Origin: Micrococcaceae bacterium Sec5.7
GTDB lineage: Bacteria; Actinomycetota; Actinomycetes; Actinomycetales; Micrococcaceae
Length of the DNA: 64,000 nucleotides
Reading direction: 5' to 3'
NCBI GenBank assembly: GCA_039636785.1
Contig: CP144169.1
Coordinates: 2,728,001-2,792,000, forward strand
Below the pieces are notes generated by a model that saw only the letters and a list, made by a program, of their open reading frames with translations, did no database searches and was not told the DNA's origin. Of this stretch, positions 54,653 through 64,000 are shown one piece after another. How positions within the stretch are numbered: position 1 is the stretch's first letter; every line of letters begins with the position of its first letter. A program made the position numbers and the translations under genes.

Positions 54653-56767
54653 CTATTCGCCGCGGTTCTTCTGGATGATCTCGTCGGCAAATGCCTTCGG
54701 GACCTCGGCGTAGCTGTTGAACGTCATGGAATACACAGCGCGGCCCTGGGTCTTGGAGCGCAGGTCACCGATGTAGCCGAACATGCCGGACAACGGAACA
54801 TGCGCACGGATGACCTTGACCCCTGCTGCATCTTCCATCGACTGCATCTGGCCACGGCGGGAGTTGAGGTCACCGATTACTTCACCCATGTATTCCTCAG
54901 GGGTGCGGACCTCTACATCCATCAGCGGTTCGAGCAGAACAGGGTTCGCCTTGCGTGCGGCTTCCTTGAAAGCCATACGTCCGGCGATCTTGAACGCCAT
55001 TTCCGAGGAGTCAACATCGTGGTAGGCGCCGTCAATCAGGGTCGCCTTGATGCCGACAACCGGGTAGCCAGCCAATACGCCTTCATTCAATGCGGACTGG
55101 ATTCCCTGGTCAACCGACGGGATGTATTCGCGGGGGATACGGCCACCCGTGACCTTGTTCTCGAACTCGTACAGCTCGCCGTCCGCGGTGTCCAGCGGCG
55201 CAATGGCGATCTGGATCTTTGCGAACTGACCCGAACCACCGGTCTGCTTCTTGTGAGTGTAGTCGTGACGCTCAACGGTGTTTTTGATCGTTTCGCGGTA
55301 CGCAACCTGCGGCTTGCCCACGTTGGCCTCGACCTTGAACTCGCGGCGCATGCGGTCCACCAGGATGTCCAGGTGGAGCTCGCCCATGCCGGCGATGATG
55401 GTCTGGCCGGTGTCCTCGTTGAGGGAGACCTGGAAGGTCGGATCCTCAGCGGAGAGCTTCTGGATGGCCGTGGAGAGCTTCTCCTGGTCACCCTTGGTGT
55501 TCGGCTCGATGGCAACCGAGATCACGGGCTCCGGGAAGCTCATGGACTCGAGAACGATCTGGTTGTTGGGATCACTCAGGGTATCCCCTGTGGTGGTGTC
55601 CTTCAGACCGATGGCTGCGTAGATGTGGCCAGCCGCGGCGCCGTCAACCGGAAGTTCCTTGTTGGCGTGCATCTGGAACAGCTTGCCGATGCGTTCTTTC
55701 TTGCCCTTGGTGGTGTTAACTACCTGGGTGCCTGCAGACACATGACCCGAGTAAACACGGATGAATGTCAGCTGGCCGAAGAACGGGTGGGTCGCAACCT
55801 TGAACGCCAGAGCCGAGAACGGCTCTTCCGTGGACGGCTTGCGGGTCAGTTCGATTTCCTCGTTGCGGGGATCGTGACCGATCATCGGAGGAACATCGTT
55901 CGGGGACGGCAGGAAGTCGATGACGGCATCAAGCATCGGCTGAACGCCGCGGTTCTTGAAGGCAGAGCCACAAAGAACCGGGTAGAGCTCGGAGTTGATG
56001 GTCATCTTGCGGATGCCGGCCTTGAGTTCCTCAACGGTGATTTCTTCACCTTCGAGGTACTTCTCCATGAGCTCTTCTGTGGCCTCAGCAACGGTCTCAA
56101 CGAGCGTCGCACGGTACTCTTCAGCCTTGGTCTGGAGATCGGCCGGGATCGCCTGGACCTCGTACTTGGCGCCCATGGTGACGTCACCCTTGGAGTCGCC
56201 GGGCCAGACCAGCGCGCGCATCTCGAGGAGATCCACAACACCGATGAAGTCGTTCTCAGCGCCGATCGGCAGCTGCATGACCAACGGCTTGGCACCGAGA
56301 CGGCTGATGATGGTGTCTACCGTGAAGTAGAAATCTGCGCCCAGCTTGTCCATCTTGTTGACGAAGCAGATACGCGGAACGTCGTACTTGTCAGCCTGAC
56401 GCCAAACAGTCTCGGACTGCGGCTCAACGCCTTCCTTGCCATCGAAGACAGCAACTGCGCCGTCGAGGACGCGCAATGAGCGCTCAACCTCAACGGTGAA
56501 GTCAACGTGGCCAGGGGTGTCGATGATGTTGATCTGGTTGTTGTCCCAGAAGCAGGTCACGGCGGCAGACGTGATGGTGATGCCGCGTTCCTTTTCCTGT
56601 TCCATCCAGTCGGTCGTCGAAGCGCCGTCGTGGGTTTCGCCGATCTTGTGGTTCACACCTGTGTAGAACAGGATGCGCTCGGTGGTGGTGGTCTTGCCGG
56701 CATCGATGTGGGCCATGATGCCGATGTTGCGGACCTTGTTGAGGTCGGTAAGCACGTCCTGTGCCAC
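54653..56767 (-). CDS. fusA: Elongation factor G
   Basis: EF-G drives translocation. The 704-aa protein starts with GTG ([20 protein letters not shown]). It has [15 protein letters not shown], the effector [28 protein letters not shown] and FVNKMDK, and a C-terminal domain with [20 protein letters not shown]. It follows rpsG by 68 bases with a palindrome between them. Confidence 0.98.
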   Translation of the reverse strand: MAQDVLTDLNKVRNIGIMAHIDAGKTTTTERILFYTGVNHKIGETHDGASTTDWMEQEKERGITITSAAVTCFWDNNQINIIDTPGHVDFTVEVERSLRVLDGAVAVFDGKEGVEPQSETVWRQADKYDVPRICFVNKMDKLGADFYFTVDTIISRLGAKPLVMQLPIGAENDFIGVVDLLEMRALVWPGDSKGDVTMGAKYEVQAIPADLQTKAEEYRATLVETVAEATEELMEKYLEGEEITVEELKAGIRKMTINSELYPVLCGSAFKNRGVQPMLDAVIDFLPSPNDVPPMIGHDPRNEEIELTRKPSTEEPFSALAFKVATHPFFGQLTFIRVYSGHVSAGTQVVNTTKGKKERIGKLFQMHANKELPVDGAAAGHIYAAIGLKDTTTGDTLSDPNNQIVLESMSFPEPVISVAIEPNTKGDQEKLSTAIQKLSAEDPTFQVSLNEDTGQTIIAGMGELHLDILVDRMRREFKVEANVGKPQVAYRETIKNTVERHDYTHKKQTGGSGQFAKIQIAIAPLDTADGELYEFENKVTGGRIPREYIPSVDQGIQSALNEGVLAGYPVVGIKATLIDGAYHDVDSSEMAFKIAGRMAFKEAARKANPVLLEPLMDVEVRTPEEYMGEVIGDLNSRRGQMQSMEDAAGVKVIRAHVPLSGMFGYIGDLRSKTQGRAVYSMTFNSYAEVPKAFADEIIQKNRGE

Positions 56768-56796
56768 GGTGTCTCCCTTTCGGATGGATTACGCGT

Positions 56797-56823
56797 TCGC
56801 CGCCGGCTCAGTGAGCCGGCGGC
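56797..56823. repeat. Perfect palindrome between rpsG and fusA
   Basis: CGCCGCCGGCTCA (56797-56809) mirrors TGAGCCGGCGGCG (56811-56823) around one base. As RNA the turn needs a few bases of loop, leaving a stem of about 11 bp. It may slow transcription or mark mRNA processing before fusA. Confidence 0.6.
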
Positions 56824-56835
56824 GTCCGGGAAGTA

Positions 56836-57306
56836 TTACCAGCGGTAGTGTGCGAAGGCCTTGTTGGACTCGGCCATCTTGTGGGTGTCTTCGCGGCGCT
56901 TCACAGCGGCACCGAGACCGTTGGAGGCATCCAGGATTTCGTTCTGGAGGCGCTCGGTCATGGTCTTTTCGCGGCGGGCCTTGGAGTAGCCGACCAGCCA
57001 GCGAAGGGCGAGTGCCGTGGAGCGGCCCGGCTTGACCTCAACCGGAACCTGGTAGGTTGCGCCACCGACACGGCGGGAGCGGACCTCGAGGGAAGGCTTG
57101 ACGTTCTCCATCGCCTTCTTGAGGGCTGCAACGGGATCGCCGCCGGACTTGGCGCGAGCGCCTTCCAGCGCGCCGTAAACAATGCGCTCTGCGGTGGACT
57201 TCTTGCCGTCAACCAGCACCTTGTTGATCAGCTGAGTGACCAACGGGGAACCGTAAACGGGATCTAGTACGAGCGGCCGCTTGGGGGCCGGACCCTTGCG
57301 AGGCAT
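56836..57306 (-). CDS. rpsG: 30S ribosomal protein S7
   Basis: The 156-aa protein reads [20 protein letters not shown] and has [20 protein letters not shown] and [20 protein letters not shown] then YRW. It nucleates head assembly. It starts one base after rpsL. Confidence 0.98.
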   Translation of the reverse strand: MPRKGPAPKRPLVLDPVYGSPLVTQLINKVLVDGKKSTAERIVYGALEGARAKSGGDPVAALKKAMENVKPSLEVRSRRVGGATYQVPVEVKPGRSTALALRWLVGYSKARREKTMTERLQNEILDASNGLGAAVKRREDTHKMAESNKAFAHYRW

Positions 57307-57307
57307 A

Positions 57308-57682
57308 TTACTTCTTCTCCATCTTTGCGCCGTAGCGGCTGCGGGCCTGCTTACGGTTCTTCACACCCTGGGTATCGAGGGCGCCACGGACAATCTTGTA
57401 ACGGACACCCGGAAGGTCCTTCACACGACCGCCGCGAACGAGCACAATGGAGTGCTCCTGCAGGTTGTGGCCTACACCGGGGATGTAAGCAGTTACTTCA
57501 ACGCCACCGTTAAGGCGCACACGTGCGACCTTACGCAGAGCCGAGTTCGGCTTCTTCGGGGTGGTGGTGTAGACGCGGGTGCAGACACCGCGGCGCATCG
57601 GGCTGCCGTTAAGCGCGGGAGCCTTGGTCTTTTTGACCTTAGGCGTGCGGCCCTTGCGGACCAGCTGGTTAATCGTAGGCAC
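57308..57682 (-). CDS. rpsL: 30S ribosomal protein S12
   Basis: S12 controls decoding. The 124-aa protein has [20 protein letters not shown] and [20 protein letters not shown] then GVRYKIVRG, with Lys at both classic streptomycin-site positions, so it reads as the sensitive form. First gene of the str unit rpsL-rpsG-fusA-tuf. Confidence 0.98.
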   Translation of the reverse strand: MPTINQLVRKGRTPKVKKTKAPALNGSPMRRGVCTRVYTTTPKKPNSALRKVARVRLNGGVEVTAYIPGVGHNLQEHSIVLVRGGRVKDLPGVRYKIVRGALDTQGVKNRKQARSRYGAKMEKK

Positions 57683-58030
57683 TCTCGTGTTCTCCGTTTT
57701 ATCCGGAGCGGCCGCTTCCAGCCGCTCTCTTTGTGCTTTGCCCCGCCGCCCGGGCTTTGAAGAAGTCTCCAGAGCAGCTGTGGCGAAGCCTTAATAGTCG
57801 GATCGCACACTCAGGGGATGACGTGACTTGCGTCTTCAAGGGCCCCTAGGCATGCAAAAATGTGGCATACGTTGCACAAGAACCCTGCAAACCGGAAACG
57901 TCGCTCTGGTTCAGCCTCTCAGCTGAAACCGGCGCACTCATCCACTGCCACAATAACAATTGGTCACAAGTCTAACATGGACTGCCGCCAGGCCTAATCG
58001 GCGCCTTTGCAGCGGGTAGGGCGCACGAAA
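57683..58030 (-). promoter_or_regulatory. rpsL upstream region
   Basis: About 350 bases without a gene between rpoC and rpsL. It must contain the str-operon promoter; I see only weak -10/-35 candidates on the minus strand and will not place one. Confidence 0.35.
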
Positions 58031-58063
58031 AGGCCCCGCCTCCACATGGTGGAAACGGGGCCT
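58031..58063 (-). terminator. Terminator of rpoBC
   Basis: AGGCCCCG (58031-58038) pairs with CGGGGCCT (58056-58063); inner CCAC/GTGG can extend the fold. It lies 15 bases after the rpoC stop. Confidence 0.85.
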
Positions 58064-58078
58064 CTAGGAACCTGACGG

Positions 58079-61000
58079 TTAGCGGAAGTCGCTGCCCAGA
58101 TCGTAGTCATCCAGCGGGATGGCGTGGAACTCGGGAGCTCCGTCTCCGCCCAGGGTGTCGTACGAGAAGTCACTGAATGCGCTGGGGCCGGTGAACAGAT
58201 TGGCCTTTGCTTCTTCAGTCGGCTCCACAGTGACCTCCGTGTAACGCGGGAGACCCGTGCCGGCAGGGATCAGCTTACCGATGATGACGTTCTCCTTGAG
58301 GCCGAGCAGCGGATCGCTCTTGCCTTCCATGGCCGCCTGCGTCAGGACGCGGGTGGTTTCCTGGAAGGAAGCAGCGGACAGCCAGGACTCGGTGGCCAAG
58401 GAGGCTTTGGTGATACCCATGAGCTCGGGACGTCCGGAAGCCGGAGTCTTTCCCTCGGATACAACGCGGCGGTTGGCGTCTTCGAAGCGGCTGCGTTCCG
58501 CCAGCTCACCGGGGAGCAGATCGGATTCACCGGACTCGATGACAGTGACACGGCGCAACATCTGGCGGACGATGACCTCGACATGCTTGTCGTGGATACC
58601 GATGCCCTGGCTGCGGTAAACGCCCTGCACTTCGTCCACCAGGAACTTCTGTGCAGCACGGGGGCCCATGATGCGCAGAACCTGCTTGGGGTCAACCGGA
58701 CCGTTGATGAGCTTCTGGCCCACGGTCACGTGCTGGCCGTCTTCAATCAGGAGACGTGAACGGCGCAGCACCGGGTAAGCGATCTCTTCACTGCCGTCAT
58801 CCGGAGTGATGACCAGGCGCATCTGACGCTCGGACTCTTCGATGGCGATGCGGCCGGCTGCTTCAGCAATCGGTGCGACACCCTTCGGAGTACGGGCTTC
58901 GAAAAGCTCCTGGATACGGGGCAGGCCCTGGGTGATGTCTTCGCCACCGCTGGCTGAAACAGCACCACCGGTGTGGAAGGTACGCATGGTCAGCTGGGTG
59001 CCCGGCTCACCGATGGACTGTGCGGCGATAATGCCCACTGCCTCACCGATGTCGACGGTCTTGCCGGTGGCCAGTGAACGGCCGTAGCACAGTGCGCAGG
59101 TACCGACGCTGGACTCACAGGTGAGTACGGAGCGGACCTTGACCTCGGTGATGCCGGCTGCGAACAGCTCGGCAATGACGACGTCGCCGCAGTCGGTTCC
59201 GCCGGCTGCCAGGACCTTGCCCCTGGAGTCAACGACATCCACGGCCAGGGTACGGGCGTAGGCGCTGTTCTCGACGTTCTCGTCCAGCACCAGTTCACCG
59301 TTGGCGTCAGCAACTGCAATTGCAGTGACCAGTCCGCGCTCCGTGCCGCAGTCCTCTTCACGGACAATGACGTCCTGCGAAACGTCCACCAGACGACGGG
59401 TGAGGTAGCCCGAGTTGGCCGTACGCAGGGCGGTGTCAGCCAGACCCTTACGGGCACCGTGGGTGGCGATGAAGTATTCCAGCACCGACAGGCCCTCGCG
59501 GTAGGAGGACTTGATGGGACGCGGGATGATCTCACCCTTGGGGTTGGCCACAAGACCACGGATACCCGCGATCTGGCGGACCTGCATCCAGTTACCACGT
59601 GCACCGGAGGACACCATGCGGTTGATGGTGTTCATCGGGGACAGGTTGTCACGCATCGCCTGGGCGATCTCGTTGGTTGCCTTGTTCCAGATCTCGATCA
59701 GTTCCTGGCGACGCTCGTCGTCGTCGATCAGGCCCTTGTCGTACTGGCCCTGGATCTTGGCGGCCAAGGTCTCGTAACCGGCCAGGATCTTCGGCTTGTC
59801 CTTGGGCACCTCGATGTCCGAGATGGCCACGGTCACGCCTGAACGGGTGGCCCAGTAGAAACCGGAGTCCTTCAGGTTATCCAGCGTTGCCGCGGTAACA
59901 ACCTTCGGGTAGCGCTCCGCGAGATCGTTGACAATCCGGGACAGTTCACCCTTGTCGGCAACAGCCTCAACCCACGGGTAGTCAGCCGGCAGTGTCTCGT
60001 TGAAGAGAACCTGGCCGAGGGAGGTCTGGACCAGGGCAATCTGACCCGGCTCCCAGCCTTCCGGAGCTTCCCAGCCGGCGTAAGGGACAAAGCCCTCAAG
60101 GCGGATCTTGACCTGGGAGTTCAGGTGCAGCTCCCGGAGATCGTAGGCCATGATGGCTTCCGAAACCGAGGAGAAGATACGGCCTTCACCAGCTGAACCA
60201 ACACGCTTGGTGGTCAGGTGGTAGAGGCCGATGATCATATCCTGCGAAGGCAGAGTCACCGGACGGCCGTCAGACGGCTTCAGGATGTTGTTCGAGGAAA
60301 GCATCAGGATGCGTGCCTCAGCCTGGGCTTCGGGGCTCAGCGGCAGGTGGACTGCCATCTGGTCGCCGTCGAAGTCAGCGTTGAAGGCGCCACAAACCAG
60401 CGGGTGAAGCTGGATTGCCTTGCCTTCAACAAGCTGGGGCTCGAAGGCCTGGATGCCGAGACGGTGCAGGGTGGGTGCACGGTTCAGCAATACCGGGTGC
60501 TCCGTGATGATCTCTTCGAGAACGTCCCAGACCTGCGGACGGTAACGCTCAACCATGCGCTTGGCCGACTTGATGTTCTGAGCGTGGTTGAGGTCAACCA
60601 GGCGCTTCATCACGAACGGCTTGAAGAGCTCCAGAGCCATCTGCTTCGGCAGGCCACACTGGTGCAGCTTCAGCTGCGGGCCAACCACGATGACCGAACG
60701 GCCGGAGTAGTCAACACGCTTGCCGAGAAGGTTCTGGCGGAAACGTCCCTGCTTGCCCTTGAGCATGTCGCTCAGGGACTTCAGCGGGCGGTTGCCCGGT
60801 CCGGTGACCGGACGGCCACGGCGGCCGTTGTCAAAGAGGCTGTCAACAGCCTCCTGAAGCATGCGCTTCTCGTTGTTGACGATGATCTCCGGGGCACCGA
60901 GATCAAGCAGTCGCTTGAGTCGGTTGTTGCGGTTGATCACACGGCGGTAGAGGTCGTTGAGGTCGGACGTCGCAAATCGCCCACCGTCCAGCTGGACCAT

Positions 61001-61978
61001 GGGGCGCAGTTCCGGCGGGATCACCGGGACGGCGTCCAGAACCATGCCAAGCGGGCTGTTGTTGGTGGTCAGGAATGCGTTGACAACCTTCAGTCGCTTC
61101 AGGGCACGGGTCTTGCGCTGGCCCTTGCCGTTGGCAATGATGTCGCGCAGCAGATCGGACTCAGCCTGCATGTCAAAGGTCTCAAGACGCTTCTTGATTG
61201 CCTCGGCACCCATGGAGCCTTCGAAGTACATGCCGTAGCGGTCACGCAGTTCGCGGTACAGGCCTTCGTCACCTTCGAGGTCAGCGACCTTCAGGTTCTT
61301 GAAGCGGTCCCAGACCTGCTCGAGGCGCTCGATCTCGGCATCCGCACGCTTGCGCACGTTTGCCATCTGACGGTCCGCGGAGTCACGGGCCTTCTTCTTG
61401 TCGGCAGCCTTGGCGCCTTCACCCTCGAGGCGGGCGATCTCGTTTTCGAGGTCGCGTGCGATCGTGGCGATGTCGGAGTCGCGGTTGTCGACCAGCTGCT
61501 TCTTCTCGATGTCGTGCTCAACCTGGAGGTTGGGCAGTTCTTCGTGGCGGCTGTCGGCGTCGACACTCGTGATCATGTAGGCGGCGAAGTAGATGACCTT
61601 TTCGAGGTCCTTCGGTGCCAGGTCAAGGAGGTAGCCCAGACGGGACGGTACACCCTTGAAGTACCAGATGTGCGTGACGGGAGCGGCCAGCTCAATGTGG
61701 CCCATACGCTCACGGCGCACCTTTGCGCGGGTGACTTCAACGCCACAACGCTCGCAGATGATGCCCTTGAAGCGCACACGCTTGTACTTACCGCAGTAGC
61801 ATTCCCAGTCGCGGGACGGGCCGAAGATCTTCTCGCAGAAGAGGCCGTCCTTCTCAGGCTTGAGCGTGCGGTAGTTGATGGTTTCCGGCTTCTTAACCTC
61901 GCCGTAAGACCAGCCACGGATGTCTTCCGCGGTGGCGAGGCCGATCTGCATGAGGCCGAAGGAGGATTCGCTGGACAT
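58079..61978 (-). CDS. rpoC: RNA polymerase subunit beta'
   Basis: The 1299-aa subunit holds the catalytic Mg-binding [10 protein letters not shown] at about 533-542. The N-terminal zinc finger has Cys60, Cys62, Cys75 and Cys78 ([15 protein letters not shown]). The C-terminal zinc site ([13 protein letters not shown]) and trigger-loop region ([20 protein letters not shown]) are intact. Start [20 protein letters not shown] is the actinobacterial norm. It follows rpoB after 103 bases that contain a hairpin. Confidence 0.98.
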   Translation of the reverse strand: MSSESSFGLMQIGLATAEDIRGWSYGEVKKPETINYRTLKPEKDGLFCEKIFGPSRDWECYCGKYKRVRFKGIICERCGVEVTRAKVRRERMGHIELAAPVTHIWYFKGVPSRLGYLLDLAPKDLEKVIYFAAYMITSVDADSRHEELPNLQVEHDIEKKQLVDNRDSDIATIARDLENEIARLEGEGAKAADKKKARDSADRQMANVRKRADAEIERLEQVWDRFKNLKVADLEGDEGLYRELRDRYGMYFEGSMGAEAIKKRLETFDMQAESDLLRDIIANGKGQRKTRALKRLKVVNAFLTTNNSPLGMVLDAVPVIPPELRPMVQLDGGRFATSDLNDLYRRVINRNNRLKRLLDLGAPEIIVNNEKRMLQEAVDSLFDNGRRGRPVTGPGNRPLKSLSDMLKGKQGRFRQNLLGKRVDYSGRSVIVVGPQLKLHQCGLPKQMALELFKPFVMKRLVDLNHAQNIKSAKRMVERYRPQVWDVLEEIITEHPVLLNRAPTLHRLGIQAFEPQLVEGKAIQLHPLVCGAFNADFDGDQMAVHLPLSPEAQAEARILMLSSNNILKPSDGRPVTLPSQDMIIGLYHLTTKRVGSAGEGRIFSSVSEAIMAYDLRELHLNSQVKIRLEGFVPYAGWEAPEGWEPGQIALVQTSLGQVLFNETLPADYPWVEAVADKGELSRIVNDLAERYPKVVTAATLDNLKDSGFYWATRSGVTVAISDIEVPKDKPKILAGYETLAAKIQGQYDKGLIDDDERRQELIEIWNKATNEIAQAMRDNLSPMNTINRMVSSGARGNWMQVRQIAGIRGLVANPKGEIIPRPIKSSYREGLSVLEYFIATHGARKGLADTALRTANSGYLTRRLVDVSQDVIVREEDCGTERGLVTAIAVADANGELVLDENVENSAYARTLAVDVVDSRGKVLAAGGTDCGDVVIAELFAAGITEVKVRSVLTCESSVGTCALCYGRSLATGKTVDIGEAVGIIAAQSIGEPGTQLTMRTFHTGGAVSASGGEDITQGLPRIQELFEARTPKGVAPIAEAAGRIAIEESERQMRLVITPDDGSEEIAYPVLRRSRLLIEDGQHVTVGQKLINGPVDPKQVLRIMGPRAAQKFLVDEVQGVYRSQGIGIHDKHVEVIVRQMLRRVTVIESGESDLLPGELAERSRFEDANRRVVSEGKTPASGRPELMGITKASLATESWLSAASFQETTRVLTQAAMEGKSDPLLGLKENVIIGKLIPAGTGLPRYTEVTVEPTEEAKANLFTGPSAFSDFSYDTLGGDGAPEFHAIPLDDYDLGSDFR

Positions 61979-62043
61979 ATGGTCCCTGTTCTCTCTTGTT
62001 CTCTAAATTCTGAAGTCTTGGGTTACGGGAAGAGGGAGGAAGC

Positions 62044-62073
62044 CCGACGGCGGGCGGTGAGGCCCGCCGTCGG
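62044..62073 (-). terminator. Hairpin between rpoB and rpoC (attenuator candidate)
   Basis: CCGACGGCGGGC (62044-62055) pairs perfectly with 62062-62073 around GGTGAG, 8 bases after the rpoB stop. Complete termination here would starve cells of beta', so partial termination or RNA processing is more likely. Confidence 0.65.
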
Positions 62074-62081
62074 ACGCCCTG

Positions 62082-64000
62082 CTAAACCTCTTCTACGGAA
62101 CTGGGCTCTGCACGAGACAGATCGATGCCCAGTTCTTCCGCAGCCGTGAAGACTGCGTCATCAGAGTCACGCATTTCAATTGTGGTTCCGTCCGTGGAAA
62201 GAACTTCCACATTCAGGCACAGCGACTGCATTTCCTTGATCAAGACCTTGAAGGACTCAGGAACGCCCGGCTCCGGGATGTTCTCGCCCTTGACGATGGC
62301 TTCGTAGACCTTCACGCGACCATGGATATCATCCGACTTGATCGTGAGGAGTTCCTGGAGCGTGTAGGCAGCGCCGTACGCTTCGAGCGCCCACACTTCC
62401 ATTTCACCGAAGCGCTGGCCACCGAACTGCGCCTTACCACCCAGCGGCTGCTGGGTGATCATGGAGTACGGGCCGGTGGAGCGTGCGTGGATCTTGTCGT
62501 CCACCAGGTGGTGGAGTTTCAGGATGTACATGTAGCCGACCGAGACGGGATCCGGGAACGGCTCGCCGGAGCGGCCGTCAAACAGGCGGGTCTTGCCTGA
62601 GGAGTTGATCAGGCGTTCGCCGTCGCGGGTCACGTTGGTGGAATCCAGGAGGCCTGTGATTTCCTCTTCACGTGCACCGTCGAAGACCGGCGTTGCAACA
62701 GTGGTCTGGCCACTCTCGCGCGGCAGGTTCGGCAGCTGCTTGAGCCACTCGGGCTCGCCTTCGATCTTCCAGCCGGTCTTGGCAACCCAGCCGAGGTGCG
62801 TTTCCAGCACCTGGCCGACGTTCATACGGCCCGGAACACCCAGCGGGTTCAGGACAATATCAACGGGGGTGCCGTCGGCAAGGAAGGGCATGTCCTCGAT
62901 CGGAAGGATCTTGGAGATGACACCCTTGTTGCCGTGGCGGCCGGCGAGCTTGTCGCCGTCGGTGATCTTACGCTTGGCAGCCACATAGATGCGGACCAGC
63001 TGGTTCACGCCCGGGGGCAGTTCGTCGTCGTTGTCGCGGTCAAAGACGCGGACACCGATAACGGTGCCGGACTCGCCGTGCGGAACCTTCAGCGAGGTGT
63101 CGCGCACTTCGCGGGACTTCTCACCGAAGATGGCGCGCAGCAGGCGCTCTTCCGGGGTCAGTTCGGTTTCACCCTTCGGGGTGACCTTTCCGACCAGGAT
63201 GTCGCCGGCTTCAACTTCGGCACCGATGTGGATGATGCCGCGCTCGTCCAGGCCTGCAAGGACTTCCTCGGACACGTTGGGGATGTCACGGGTGATTTCC
63301 TCGGCACCAAGCTTGGTGTCGCGGGCATCGATCTCGTGCTCCTCGATGTGGATGGAGGAAAGGACGTCCTCTGCCACGATGCGCTGGGACAGGATGATGG
63401 CATCCTCGAAGTTGTGGCCTTCCCATGACATGAATGCCACGAGCAGGTTCTTTCCGAGGGCGAGCTCGCCCTGGTCCGTTGCCGGGCCGTCAGCGATGAT
63501 GCCGCCGACCTCCAGCCGCTGGCCTTCGTTCACCAGGACACGGTTGTTGTAGCAGTTGCCCTGGTTGGAGCGGGCGAACTTGTTGATCCGGTAGTTGGTT
63601 TCCGTGCCGTCATCGTTGAGCATGATGACGAGTTCGGCGGAAACCTCGGTGACCACACCTGCCTTCTTCGCGATGACAACGTCACCGGCGTCGACTGCAG
63701 CTGCACGCTCCATGCCGGTACCGACGAACGGCGCCTCGGAACGGACCAGTGGCACAGCCTGGCGCTGCATGTTGGCACCCATGAGTGCACGGTTTGCATC
63801 GTCATGCTCAAGGAACGGGATCAGGGCGGTTGCCACGGACACCATCTGGCGCGGGGAAACGTCCATGAACTCGACCTCGCCGGCGGGGACCAGCACAGGC
63901 TCGCCTCCACCACCGCGGGCACGGACCAGCACGGTCTCTTCAGCGAACTTCTTGTTGACGTCGAGCGGAGCGTTGGCCTGAGCGATCAGGACCTCCGCTT
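62082..64000 (-). CDS. rpoB: RNA polymerase subunit beta, C-terminal part (runs off the window)
   Basis: About 639 codons are present, beginning [20 protein letters not shown] at the window edge and ending [12 protein letters not shown]. Motifs include [30 protein letters not shown]-like [55 protein letters not shown] and [20 protein letters not shown]. The rifampicin region is outside the window. Confidence 0.97.
   Translation of the reverse strand, partial: AEVLIAQANAPLDVNKKFAEETVLVRARGGGGEPVLVPAGEVEFMDVSPRQMVSVATALIPFLEHDDANRALMGANMQRQAVPLVRSEAPFVGTGMERAAAVDAGDVVIAKKAGVVTEVSAELVIMLNDDGTETNYRINKFARSNQGNCYNNRVLVNEGQRLEVGGIIADGPATDQGELALGKNLLVAFMSWEGHNFEDAIILSQRIVAEDVLSSIHIEEHEIDARDTKLGAEEITRDIPNVSEEVLAGLDERGIIHIGAEVEAGDILVGKVTPKGETELTPEERLLRAIFGEKSREVRDTSLKVPHGESGTVIGVRVFDRDNDDELPPGVNQLVRIYVAAKRKITDGDKLAGRHGNKGVISKILPIEDMPFLADGTPVDIVLNPLGVPGRMNVGQVLETHLGWVAKTGWKIEGEPEWLKQLPNLPRESGQTTVATPVFDGAREEEITGLLDSTNVTRDGERLINSSGKTRLFDGRSGEPFPDPVSVGYMYILKLHHLVDDKIHARSTGPYSMITQQPLGGKAQFGGQRFGEMEVWALEAYGAAYTLQELLTIKSDDIHGRVKVYEAIVKGENIPEPGVPESFKVLIKEMQSLCLNVEVLSTDGTTIEMRDSDDAVFTAAEELGIDLSRAEPSSVEEV

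Noticed and set aside
54632..56479. 615-codon open frame on the plus strand across fusA
   Set aside because: Antisense shadow of fusA with no recognisable domain or ribosome-binding site.
60218..62149. 643-codon open frame on the plus strand across rpoC
   Set aside because: It is antisense to rpoC, shows no family motifs, and arises from third-position GC bias in a highly expressed gene.

Overview
The window is high-GC actinobacterial DNA, most like Arthrobacter/Pseudarthrobacter (Micrococcaceae). The protein sequences, the many GTG/TTG starts, the order glmS-coaA-mscL-glmM-rpsI/rplM and the compact ribosomal/RNA-polymerase cluster all point there. This is inference from reading; no database search was run. 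The window starts inside glgX and ends inside rpoB, and almost everything from 28.3 kb on is on the minus strand.

Region 1 (1-10.8 kb) is housekeeping: glgX (partial), nnr, acpS, glmS, coaA, an M15 carboxypeptidase lipoprotein, mscL, glmM and the rplM-rpsI operon. Several rho-independent terminators mark transcription units. A decayed surface-protein relic sits between glmS and coaA.

Region 2 (10.9-18.1 kb) is a relic-rich accessory zone. It holds fragments of a Tad/Flp pilus locus (prepilin peptidase, TadC), two separate pieces of IS30-family transposases, a full hybrid-sensor-like histidine kinase, the ATPase half of a second kinase, and a broken IS21-family element. That element carries an internally deleted istA and two head-to-head istB tails and encloses an intact SRPBCC gene. 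A 40-bp tandem hairpin repeat lies in the gene-poor stretch that follows.

Region 3 (18.1-27.2 kb) is a self-contained envelope module: histidine kinase (-), then lipoprotein, two ABC ATPases and an FtsX-type permease (+, translationally coupled), then an OmpR-type response regulator (-). The kinase and regulator would be adjacent on the minus strand were the ABC operon not placed between them. A lipoprotein phosphoesterase and a COG4705-like membrane protein follow, then about 1 kb without a convincing gene.

Region 4 (28.3-47.2 kb) is the S10-spc-alpha cluster read on the minus strand: rpsJ to rpsQ, a strong terminator and a 560-bp gap, rplN to rplO, secY-adk, map, a P1-family peptidase, infA-rpmJ-rpsM-rpsK-rpoA-rplQ-truA. 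A dispersed repeat related to GTTTCGACARGCTC appears inside two coding sequences (rplQ and the P1 peptidase).

Region 5 (47.2-64 kb) has a GH1 beta-glucosidase, a 42-aa membrane protein, a very large polytopic membrane protein split by a frameshift, and then tuf, fusA, rpsG, rpsL, rpoC and rpoB (partial).

No tRNA, rRNA, CRISPR array or prophage was recognised. The most interesting parts are the split kinase/ABC/regulator module, the mosaic relic zone, and repeats incorporated into essential or enzymatic proteins.
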